IMG/VR virus record: IMGVR_UViG_3300027712_000047
Span: 1-50,657 of that record
Source of the DNA: a virus
Length of the DNA stretch: 50,657 nucleotides
Reading direction: 5' to 3' (one strand)
The notes beneath the pieces are model-generated. The model was not told the DNA's origin and searched no databases. It saw only the letters and a list, made by a program, of their open reading frames with translations. A program made the position numbers and the translations under genes. This document shows, piece after piece, positions 43,706-49,896 of the stretch (position 1 is its first letter; each line of letters starts with the position of its first letter).

Positions 43706-43930
43706 TTATAATTTTATAAGTTCAATTCTGAATCCCAAATCTTGTATATTACCTAAATCTCTAACACTGAAAGTAGGCTTGTTAATAAGGTCAGAAAATA
43801 GCTTTGCATTATCATTACTAGGATATTTTAAGGTGTAACCATTCACCGACCTTAATTCAATTTCAACTATTGGCTGAATAGTCAAAATTTCATTTCTAGT
43901 ATCAAATCTTTCGATTGTTACATTTTCCAT
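43706..43930 (-). CDS. Small hypothetical early protein
   Basis: 74 residues: MENVTIERFDTRNEILTIQ, then IVEIELRSVNGYTLKYPSND and VRDLGNIQDLGFRIEL. Beta-rich, acidic. No family recognised. Leader TTTAAAACTATACAAAC. Downstream, before element H, lies a mini-ORF of six codons (MKNPRT) with its own AAAACTAT leader. Confidence 0.52.
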   Translation of the reverse strand: MENVTIERFDTRNEILTIQPIVEIELRSVNGYTLKYPSNDNAKLFSDLINKPTFSVRDLGNIQDLGFRIELIKL

Positions 43931-43950
43931 GTTTGTATAGTTTTAAATAA

Positions 43951-44184
43951 TTAATATAATTCTGATTTCTCAATATTGTTCTGCTCTCTCTTAGGTAAGG
44001 AATATAGAACATCCAAATAGTAATCGAAGGAACTAGCACACTTTCTATCTAGTATTTTGTAAAGCCTTTCTTCGTCAATATCACTGGCATTGTCTCTTTG
44101 TGTATTAAGAGCATTATACTTAGTGAGTAACTTAACTGCCTTGTTCACCTTAGATTGGTGTACTTTGTTAATTGCGATAATCAT
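43951..44184 (-). CDS. Small basic hypothetical protein, first gene of the early array
   Basis: 77 residues from ATG 44184 (MIIAINKVHQSKVNKAV), chosen because the leader AAAACTAAACGAT precedes it; a frame to 44223 would run into a hairpin-rich stretch. KLLTKYNALNTQRDNASDIDE, in part, and SSFDYYLDVLYSLPK: helical and basic. Function unknown. Confidence 0.52.
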   Translation of the reverse strand: MIIAINKVHQSKVNKAVKLLTKYNALNTQRDNASDIDEERLYKILDRKCASSFDYYLDVLYSLPKREQNNIEKSELY

Positions 44185-44789
44185 ATCGTTTAGTTTTAGG
44201 TTTCGGAGGTACGCCTCCATCATCGGTACTGCGAAATAGCAGTAGACCTTTAGGTCAGAAATTCATTATAAGTAATAGTGCCAATAAGTGGTGAGTGATT
44301 AACTAATCCGTTTAATAGCGGGGTGTCATCTCATTTGTAGGTTGCATCCTTTTAAGGGGCATTGCCAGTGTCCGTATTTTGATACTTATAACTGCATTCT
44401 TTCGAGCTAGATTCTTAGTCGTTAGGTGTTTGGATTGAGCCGATTGGTGAGCGACCAAACTCACTGCTAGTAGGGGTTTGGATGGTTTGACCAACTTTGT
44501 AACGATAAAAACTTACTTGATATGTCGAAGAACTTTCGAAGGTATCATCCCCTTCAAGACACTAAGCTACTATCTATATTCAAACCAACCTAATTTATTT
44601 TCGAATCAAAATCAGTACATATATACATATAAATGTATAACCTAATAGAATCAATACTCTACAAAGGTTAAACAACATTAAAATAATTATAAATAAATAA
44701 AAATAAATATATTAATAATAGAATTTTGATGAAAATAGGCATAATAATTAAACACAATTATGCCCTTATTTATACATATATGTGTATAA
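44185..44789. other. 605-nt noncoding leader/control region of the early array
   Basis: No convincing gene (a 60-codon minus frame at 44312-44494 lacks the AAAACTA leader). Minus-strand hairpins sit at 44205-44260: TACTGC with GCAGTA, GACC with GGTC, GGAGG with CCTCC. A folded stretch CTTGA to TCAAG at 44516-44558 may be a degenerate tRNA-like element. From 44580 to 44789 the DNA is extremely AT-rich, with a minus-strand AACCTTTG box at 44667-44660. Probably promoter DNA for the early transcript, possibly an origin. Confidence 0.5.
44622..44788. repeat. Pair of 18-bp near-palindromes flanking AT-rich DNA
   Basis: TATACATATAAATGTATA at 44622-44639 and TATACATATATGTGTATA at 44771-44788 share TATACA...TGTATA ends, 149 bp apart. 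They lie next to the winged-helix gene, so they are candidate sites for its product, or iterons. Confidence 0.5.
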
Positions 44790-45110
44790 CTATAAACGAA
44801 TGTTGAGCAAGTATCTTCTTACCATGTTCATCCATTCTATACCTAGGTGTGATAGCGTATAGTCATTGGCAGTGCGGATTAGAAGACCTTTAGCAGTTAA
44901 ATCTTTAAGTGCAAATGATACCGCATTCTCATTGCCTTTGTTCTGCATCTTGCGTAGGTATCTGATTATAGATGCATTGGTACTGCGTGGTATTCTTCTG
45001 ATGGTATACAATACCTCAATCTCAGTGGGGCGAAGGTGATGGATACCAACTCGCTTACTTGCTATCTTGTTAGCGTTGAACATACAAAAAACATACTTGT
45101 CTATCTTCAT
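44790..45110 (-). CDS. Winged-helix DNA-binding protein
   Basis: 106 residues. LRPTEIEVLYTIRRIPRSTNASIIRYLRK (in parts) is followed by ENAVSFALKDLTAKGLLIR and a wing TANDYTLSHLGIEWM: helices and strands in the order of MarR/PadR-type winged helices. It would regulate the early array that begins just downstream. ATG overlaps the upstream ORF stop (ATGA). Confidence 0.7.
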   Translation of the reverse strand: MKIDKYVFCMFNANKIASKRVGIHHLRPTEIEVLYTIRRIPRSTNASIIRYLRKMQNKGNENAVSFALKDLTAKGLLIRTANDYTLSHLGIEWMNMVRRYLLNIRL

Positions 45111-45439
45111 AGGGAATCAGTTCGGGGGTACTTATATATAGGTAATAGAGACAACACAACTTCCAGTGTCCTTCGTTTCAGTGGGGCGATGTCGGGTGCA
45201 TTAGAACGATTGAAAACAATACCCAAAGGATTGAGATGGGAAGAGATGGAGAGGAAGGAAGGGGGGTTGTCGCACTCGTTTGCACGCTCACACGCATGAT
45301 ATCCCAATCCTAAAACCATTTCGCCTCGTGTATGTCTCATGTAGTTCCCTTCTTTGGGTGTGTTGAACACATAATGAGTCCTCTTCCCTCTTAATGGTGA
45401 GTGAAATGCAATAGTGGTAAGTGTTTTCGATTCCAACAT
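45107..45439 (-). CDS. Doubtful hypothetical ORF
   Basis: 110 residues with no clear fold: FHSPLRGKRTHYVFNTPKEG, in part, HACERANECDNPPSF and a basic end. The only support is the ATGA overlap with the winged-helix gene. It may instead be an untranslated leader; a CAGTTCGGGGG word lies inside it at 45118. Confidence 0.3.
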   Translation of the reverse strand: MLESKTLTTIAFHSPLRGKRTHYVFNTPKEGNYMRHTRGEMVLGLGYHACERANECDNPPSFLSISSHLNPLGIVFNRSNAPDIAPLKRRTLEVVLSLLPIYKYPRTDSL

Positions 45440-45748
45440 AGAAAATAATGTATTTGTTTATGTGTCATTTATCGATTCGTGAAAGGCAAAAAGAGAGGCC
45501 ACTCGGTCTAGGATTTCGACTTCCCATTGGGGCTGATGGGGTGGCTGAACTAGCGATTACCCCTCCCCCTCGTCTATATCCCCCCTATTCTCCCCAAATT
45601 GTTTTCATGTGTAGTTTCCCCTAGTTTTTGTATCTAGCAAATTTAAGCCTCCTATAGACTACTGTATGGATTTTAGGGGTATGCTTCTTTGTTGATAGAA
45701 TTGTTGATAAGTGATGATTCGAAATTAGATAGTTAGAAAATAGATACA
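45440..45748. other. Noncoding spacer with one tRNA-arm-like fold
   Basis: No ORF seen. At 45498-45545 (+) GCCAC pairs with GTGGC, and CCCAT with ATGGG stacks directly against it, as a T-arm would; between them TCGG...TCGA is unpaired or weakly paired. Runs of C and T at 45560-45600 are GC-skewed. It could be a promoter-distal leader of the minus-strand genes. Confidence 0.4.
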
Positions 45749-45756
45749 TATCTTTG
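45726..45756 (+). promoter_or_regulatory. Promoter of the structured RNA region
   Basis: TATCTTTG at 45749-45756 fits TAnnTTTG exactly. Two operator half-sites TAGATA lie at 45726-45731 and 45741-45746 as direct repeats, the second 2 nt from the box. Start of transcription is expected near 45763. Confidence 0.55.
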
Positions 45757-45762
45757 TTTTCT

Positions 45763-46115
45763 GGTTCTACCATTCAGGGTGTCTACCAGTTAAAAGGACA
45801 AACTATTTTTACCAGGAGTCTGGGTTTTAAGTTAGTGAATGGACGATTGGAGAACATACTCTCCACCCGAAAGGGACTATCGGCTTATACTGGGGCTCTC
45901 GCTCGGTGTTTAGTCTGGGACAACTCATAGGTGCTGTAGGCATAGAAGAGTCTCCCAAAGGTGAAGTCCTCCAAATAGGAGGAACGACCTTATCAAGTAT
46001 CGCTAGTAGTGTTTAGTTTAATACCTGAATGCTTTTAGCGATAGCTATAACTTACCAAGGTTCAGCAACGCTGGTGTTTAGTTAGATGAACTGTTGATTT
46101 AAACCAGTTAAAGAG
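45763..46115 (+). ncRNA. Candidate structured noncoding RNA of unknown class
   Basis: About 350 nt without an ORF, less AT-rich than its surroundings, right after a promoter. Local hairpins in order: CTGGT with ACCAG; CCAG with CTGG around GAGT; TGGAGA with TCTCCA around ACATAC; CCC with GGG around a GAAA tetraloop; TCCTCC with GGAGGA around AAATA; TATCGCTA with TAGCGATA (45995-46043); GTAG with CTAC near 46110. GAAA is GNRA only on the plus strand, which sets the strand. The string TGTTTAGT recurs at about 45906, 46010 and 46073. Known large phage RNAs such as GOLLD and ROOL also sit near tRNAs; membership cannot be judged here. Confidence 0.55.
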
Positions 46116-46246
46116 TAGATATACTACTTAAAAGAAAGGATAAATATATTTTGGCGGGCTTATTCTTATTTGAAAGAAAATTTGTCGGATACAACCACCC
46201 CTTCTTTTCCATTAGTTACTTAATACACTGATAGACCTTTGGTTTA

Positions 46247-46492
46247 TTGAAAGCACATACAAAAATTTACTTAAAATATTTTGGGTTCGGGGATGATAGT
46301 TTCATCTCATGTGAAGTCTGTGGTTCTAGGGCACAAGACATCCATCATATCATAGCTAGAGGTATGGGTGGCGGAAGAGGAAAGGACGAAATACAAAATT
46401 TGATGGCTTTGTGCAGAGAGCATCATGTAGAATATGGCGATAAAAAAGAACATATAGATTTTTTAATGTTGAAACATGCTGAGAGGTTATGA
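46247..46492 (+). CDS. Small HNH endonuclease-like protein
   Basis: 81 residues from a TTG start at 46247, 8 nt after a near-consensus -7 box (GACCTTTG, 46232-46239), so the message may be leaderless. CEVCGSRAQDIHHIIARGMGGGRGKDEI (in parts) and NLMALCREHH form the HNH fold: CxxC zinc ligands, DIHH, N and CxxHH. Phage proteins of this size nick DNA or help the terminase. It is followed by a coupled small gene. Confidence 0.8.
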   Translation: MKAHTKIYLKYFGFGDDSFISCEVCGSRAQDIHHIIARGMGGGRGKDEIQNLMALCREHHVEYGDKKEHIDFLMLKHAERL

Positions 46493-46689
46493 TTTATCAA
46501 GAACAGGCGGATGAATTGGTATCATACTTTATGCCAATAGTAAGAGCAAATGCTGGGGAGAGTTATACAGTTGTATATGACAGAGCAAGGGATACTGCAT
46601 TCGAGCATGTAGTTTTATTGCAGAGGGAGTTAAAGAAGTTGAATATTAGTACTCCATATTGGAGTAAGGTATTAATAGAGTTAAAATAA
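46489..46689 (+). CDS. Small hypothetical protein
   Basis: 66 residues: MIYQEQADELVSYFMPIV, RANAGESYTVVYDRARDTA and EHVVLLQRELKKL. Helical; resembles small proteins that follow HNH genes in Bacteroidetes phages. Start overlaps the HNH stop by 4 nt. Confidence 0.6.
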   Translation: MIYQEQADELVSYFMPIVRANAGESYTVVYDRARDTAFEHVVLLQRELKKLNISTPYWSKVLIELK

Positions 46690-46695
46690 AAAAAA

Positions 46696-46875
46696 ATGTC
46701 TAAATTAAAAGAGTTCGGGGTTTACTTATTAACCCAAGAAAACATTCGTAAAAATTCAAACACTGGCGTAGAGGCTTTAACAATTGAAGAAGTAGCTGAG
46801 TTACATGCAAATGCATTTGAAGTTCCAGATATTAAACCAGTAACAAAAATAGTTACTGAACCAGAAGTTATCTAA
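46696..46875 (+). CDS. Small hypothetical protein
   Basis: 59 residues, under usual ORF cut-offs: MSKLKEFGVYLLTQENIRKN, in part, then TGVEALTIEEVAELHANAF and PDIKPVTKIVTEPEV. 6 nt after the previous stop, behind an A-run. Soluble, acidic. The codons for EFGV carry a TTCGGGG word. It ends 8 nt before the tRNA-like gene. Confidence 0.55.
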   Translation: MSKLKEFGVYLLTQENIRKNSNTGVEALTIEEVAELHANAFEVPDIKPVTKIVTEPEVI

Positions 46876-46882
46876 TTAATTA

Positions 46883-46997
46883 TGTAGGGTGGTGGAAAGA
46901 AGACGAATGCGTCTCGGTATACACGCATCCTTGTCTCGGATGTGTCAAGTTTTTTACTCAAGAAACATGACATGCAGGTTCAAGTCCTGCCCCTACA
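46883..46997 (+). tRNA. Atypical long tRNA-like gene
   Basis: 115 nt. Perfect 7-bp acceptor TGTAGGG with CCCTACA; canonical T-arm GCAGG with CCTGC around TTCAAGT. Between them: GACG with CGTC around AATG (46902-46913), an 8-bp hairpin ACGCATCC with GGATGTGT around TTGTCTC (46923-46945), and TGTCA with TGACA. No normal D-arm is seen and base 37 would be a pyrimidine, so it may not be a decoding tRNA. CCA is not encoded. Confidence 0.6.
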
Positions 46998-47101
46998 GCA
47001 ACTATTAGTCTATATTATATTGTTAATCAATGTGATAGGGATTTTTTATTAGTGTCAGTGGAACTTATTAGGGAAAGCTTTTAAAGATTTGCTCTTTAAT
47101 T

Positions 47102-47497
47102 TTAGAATTTAATCCAAGGACTTGTTAAAACTCTACCATCTTTTAATATATATCTTAGAGCATACTGGCCTTCATTATAATTCCCAATAGCACTAATAGT
47201 TTTTTTATCTCCTTCATAATAATTCCATATAACAGCAGTATTGGAAGGAAACAAACTCATACGAGTAATCTCACTTGCATAATTTAAATTTTTAAAATTA
47301 AATTCAAAAAGTGGGTCTCTATTATTTGCTCTTGATACTTTAGCGCTTTCTAAAAAAAACGTATTTACATTATCAGAGGTCAAACTCTTATATTCTTTAT
47401 CTAAAGGGTTTGAATTAGTATCTACGGCAGACTTACTACAAGAAAATAAGAATATAGATGAAAACAAAACTAATAAGTTCAATGAAAACGCTTTCAT
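47102..47497 (-). CDS. Lipoprotein, probable lysogenic-conversion gene
   Basis: 131 residues. Signal MKAFSLNLLVLFSSIFLFSC with lipobox at Cys 20, followed by SKSAVDTNSNPL. The mature part is beta-rich (FEFNFKNLNYASEITRMSLF, in part; YALRYILKDGRVL). No family recognised. It lies alone on the opposite strand to its neighbours between phage modules, like a moron gene expressed from the prophage. Could block superinfection at the cell surface; that is inference. Confidence 0.65.
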   Translation of the reverse strand: MKAFSLNLLVLFSSIFLFSCSKSAVDTNSNPLDKEYKSLTSDNVNTFFLESAKVSRANNRDPLFEFNFKNLNYASEITRMSLFPSNTAVIWNYYEGDKKTISAIGNYNEGQYALRYILKDGRVLTSPWIKF

Positions 47498-47606
47498 ATT
47501 TATAAATTTAATGTAAATCTAAATCTTTTTTGATTTTCTAAAAATCTTATTTTATTATTTTAGACATTTCTCTGTGTTTTCTCACTAATATTCCATTGTT
47601 ATGCGC

Positions 47607-47954
47607 TTATTTCAATTTTGAAAGACTATCGATAGAATATAATATTTTTGGGTATCTTTCTCTTAATTCTTGAATTCTAAGATTTGTTGGATATATTTTT
47701 TCCCATATTTTTTCATCCTCAACCTTTGCAATTTCAAATTTTTCTTCAAATGTTTTACCTACATAAATAGATTCAGTCCTATCGGAAATTGGTCTGTCTA
47801 TTATTTTTTTAAACTCATAAGATTGTTTAATATTTAACTCTATACTATCCTCTATTTGCTTTTTTATAGACAATAAATTATTCATTTTACTTTTGTAAGT
47901 ATCACAACCAAGTAATATTAAGGAAATAGCTATTAGGGTTAGTTTAATTTTCAT
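47607..47954 (-). CDS. Lipoprotein, probable lysogenic-conversion gene
   Basis: 115 residues. Signal MKIKLTLIAISLILLGC, lipobox Cys 17, then DTYKSKMNNLLSIKKQIEDS, a coiled-coil start, and a mostly helical mature part (YVGKTFEEKFEIAKVEDEKI, in part). Very AT-rich. A second lipoprotein next to the first suggests a surface-acting pair. Function unknown. Confidence 0.62.
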   Translation of the reverse strand: MKIKLTLIAISLILLGCDTYKSKMNNLLSIKKQIEDSIELNIKQSYEFKKIIDRPISDRTESIYVGKTFEEKFEIAKVEDEKIWEKIYPTNLRIQELRERYPKILYSIDSLSKLK

Positions 47955-48122
47955 ATTATATATTTTAATAAAGTAAATTTATAATTTTAATTTATTCATT
48001 CCTAATTTACTTTTATTATTTCTAGCACTCCCCCCGCCCGAAGGCATACAGGGGTCAGGGTAAGTAAAGTATCACCCTTACTTTTTGTAAGCTATAGCTT
48101 TACTTATTCTGATATTTGCTTA

Positions 48123-48596
48123 ATGATTTATTTTATTAAACATACGGACTATTTAAAAATTGGTTACACTTATAATCAAATTAAAACAAGGCTTTCTCAG
48201 TTACAAGTAAGCTGTCCAGTTAAGTTAGAAGTTCTTGGTTTAATAGAAGGCACATTAGATGATGAGCTTAAATATCATGCAATGTTTGACCATTTAGGCT
48301 CTAGTGGTAAATGGTTTAAATTAACAAAGGAATTACAAGAATATATAGAAAGATTAAATAAAGACTTAATGTGGAAGTATGGTTTTTTAAATAATATTTC
48401 TAGTGTAATTGGATTAATTAAAGAATGCAGACTAGAAAAGAACTGGAGTATGGAAGAGCTTGGCGAAGCAATGGGTGTAACAAAACAGGCAGTTATGGAT
48501 ATGGAACATAGAGATATGAAAGGTTGTATTACGGTAGGTGCTTTACATAAAGCATTAAATTCAATGGGTAAAAAGTACCAGCATAGGGCAATATAA
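48123..48596 (+). CDS. T5orf172 (GIY-YIG-like) domain fused to an XRE HTH
   Basis: 157 residues. IYFIKHTDYLKIGYTYNQIKTRLSQLQVSCP (in parts), then LEVLGLIEG and ELKYHAMFDHLGSSGKWFKL: the T5orf172/MUG113 form of the GIY-YIG fold, with YFIK, KIGYT...R...LQ, H..F and GKWF. The C-terminal ~60 residues form an XRE HTH: IKECRLEKNWSMEELGEAMG, split here, and TKQAVMDMEH. A nuclease-like domain on a DNA reader could be a regulator or a defence protein. Its start is ATG 48123. Confidence 0.72.
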   Translation: MIYFIKHTDYLKIGYTYNQIKTRLSQLQVSCPVKLEVLGLIEGTLDDELKYHAMFDHLGSSGKWFKLTKELQEYIERLNKDLMWKYGFLNNISSVIGLIKECRLEKNWSMEELGEAMGVTKQAVMDMEHRDMKGCITVGALHKALNSMGKKYQHRAI

Positions 48597-49289
48597 TATC
48601 CGTATTTATCCTTAGATATACTCAAATTGACACGTATTGATAAAACATAAGTCATAAAGTGCATTTTCTGACATGCATAATGTCCCTTTAAACTAACATA
48701 ACAATACCTATATGTTACTTTAATGACACATTATCGTATGAATAAATGTATCAATGTTACACTTATTTGCATGAAATATTAGTAAAATTCATACAACTTA
48801 TTATAATTTAGGTACAACAGGATTTTATAATTTTGGTGAGTATGTTCCCCAATATCATATCAATTTAGTGGTTTGTCCGATTTAAGCGGACTGTTCATTT
48901 ATTATGCGTTCATTTTATCGGCTTGTATACGGGCAGTGAACATCGTTAAAAAAGATACAGGTATCAAAACTTGCAGAGTTTACATCTTTTGATAATAGAG
49001 TAGTATTACTACCGACATTTAACAAGCCTAATTTAAACAATTAACAAATTTTGTTACAAATCCATATAAATCAGTAACATATCTACCCTAATTATGTTAC
49101 AAGATTTTACATATTGTACTCTAACTATTTAACATATTGTGGCAAATCTGCATGAACTTTTCTGAAAATTCATGCAAAATATCAATCAATTAATATTCAT
49201 ATATCGGTCAATCTGAGCCGATAATGAGCGACAATCGGCTCACCAATGATTGTTAATAGAATTGTGCGTTACTATTTATACCTCTGAAC
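48597..49289. other. 693-nt AT-rich noncoding region with inverted repeats
   Basis: No gene seen on either strand. Notable: GTCCG with CGGAC around ATTTAAG (near 48886); AACAAA-TTTGTT near 49040; GCATGAA with TTCATGC near 49150-49177; and GAGCCGAT with ATCGGCTC (about 49214-49240). Several TGTTACA/TAACAT-type repeats lie between 49020 and 49140. It resembles a replication origin or control region. Confidence 0.5.
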
Positions 49290-49316
49290 TATCTAAAATA
49301 GATAGTCGTAACTTTG
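49290..49316 (+). promoter_or_regulatory. Operator and promoter for the GroES-like gene; leaderless start
   Basis: Perfect operator TATCTA-AAA-TAGATA (49290-49304), then a perfect -7 box TAACTTTG (49309-49316). The ATG is at 49321, just 4 nt after the box, so the transcript likely starts at or next to the initiation codon. Confidence 0.7.
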
Positions 49317-49320
49317 TACT

Positions 49321-49896
49321 ATGCGCTCCCCACTTAATAGAATATTTGTAACCATAGAGAAGAAATTCAACGACACTATTTCTTCTGGGGACTTGACATT
49401 ATATATGGATACTAGCTTTAAGCCAGAATGGCAAGCAACTACATTCGGTACAGTAGTATCTACACCAGGAAGAGTAATTAAGAGCTACTATGAGGATGAC
49501 TTCGTCACTAACGTAGAAGTTGGAGACAAGCTTTACTTCAATTTTAATGTAACACTCGACTTCGAAAATCTTATTGAACACGAAGGTGTAGAGTACTGGG
49601 GAGTGGATTACTATAACGCCATTGCCCTAGTGCGTGATGGTAAAGTAATTCCTGTAGGTTCTTATATACTTATAGAGGCAATTACAGAAGAGGTTACATC
49701 TAACCTTATTATTATTCCAGAGATGTTAAAGACTAAGGAGACAAATAGAGGAATTGTATTTGCTTCAAATGATACTTCGAGCCCTGCGGGCTCTAAGGTT
49801 GAGTTTTCAGACATCGGCAAATTTGTTAACTCCATAGAAGGTAAGGATTACTACTGCATGTATAATTCAAATATTTATTTTTTGATACATGAGTAA
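49321..49896 (+). CDS. GroES-like co-chaperonin
   Basis: 191 residues, longer than cellular GroES (~95). NRIFVTIEKKF opens like GroES (DRVIVK); FGTVVSTPGRVIKSYY and VEVGDKLYFNFNV match G-VVA-G-G ... VKVGD-V-F. A second similar half follows (GKVIPVGSYILIEAI, RGIVFAS), so the protein may be a tandem of two barrel halves. Phage GroES-like proteins (T4 gp31 is the model) work with host GroEL to fold the capsid. Head genes are expected soon after the window end. Confidence 0.55.
   Translation: MRSPLNRIFVTIEKKFNDTISSGDLTLYMDTSFKPEWQATTFGTVVSTPGRVIKSYYEDDFVTNVEVGDKLYFNFNVTLDFENLIEHEGVEYWGVDYYNAIALVRDGKVIPVGSYILIEAITEEVTSNLIIIPEMLKTKETNRGIVFASNDTSSPAGSKVEFSDIGKFVNSIEGKDYYCMYNSNIYFLIHE

Larger units (their letters stand above)
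2574..46720. repeat. Dispersed over-represented word TTCGGGG
   Basis: TTCGGGG starts on the plus strand at 3541, 3761, 8856, 12543, 14862, 19153, 22217, 24043, 35416, 35779, 42243, 43355, 43679, 45121, 46286 and 46714. The reverse CCCCGAA starts at 2574, 8541, 9404 and 13251. At nine sites it extends to CAGTTCGGGG (one in reverse). In genes it occupies all three codon frames, so it is not a protein motif. Confidence 0.7.

Noticed and set aside
44312-44494. 60-codon minus frame with a basic product
   Set aside because: No leader motif, no overlap with neighbours and hairpin-rich DNA; more likely untranslated leader.
45036-45299. 87-codon plus frame
   Set aside because: Antisense to the winged-helix gene and its upstream ORF; composition is that of a shadow frame.
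45505-45560. tmRNA 5' end (GGGGCTGAT, GGATTTCGAC)
   Set aside because: Only short strings match; there is no tag reading frame and no tRNA-like 3' domain with a matching acceptor.
45763-46115. Group I intron or HEARO/omega RNA linked to the HNH gene
   Set aside because: I could not find the conserved P/Q/R/S core strings or flanking exons of one gene, and the HNH protein is far too short for IscB.
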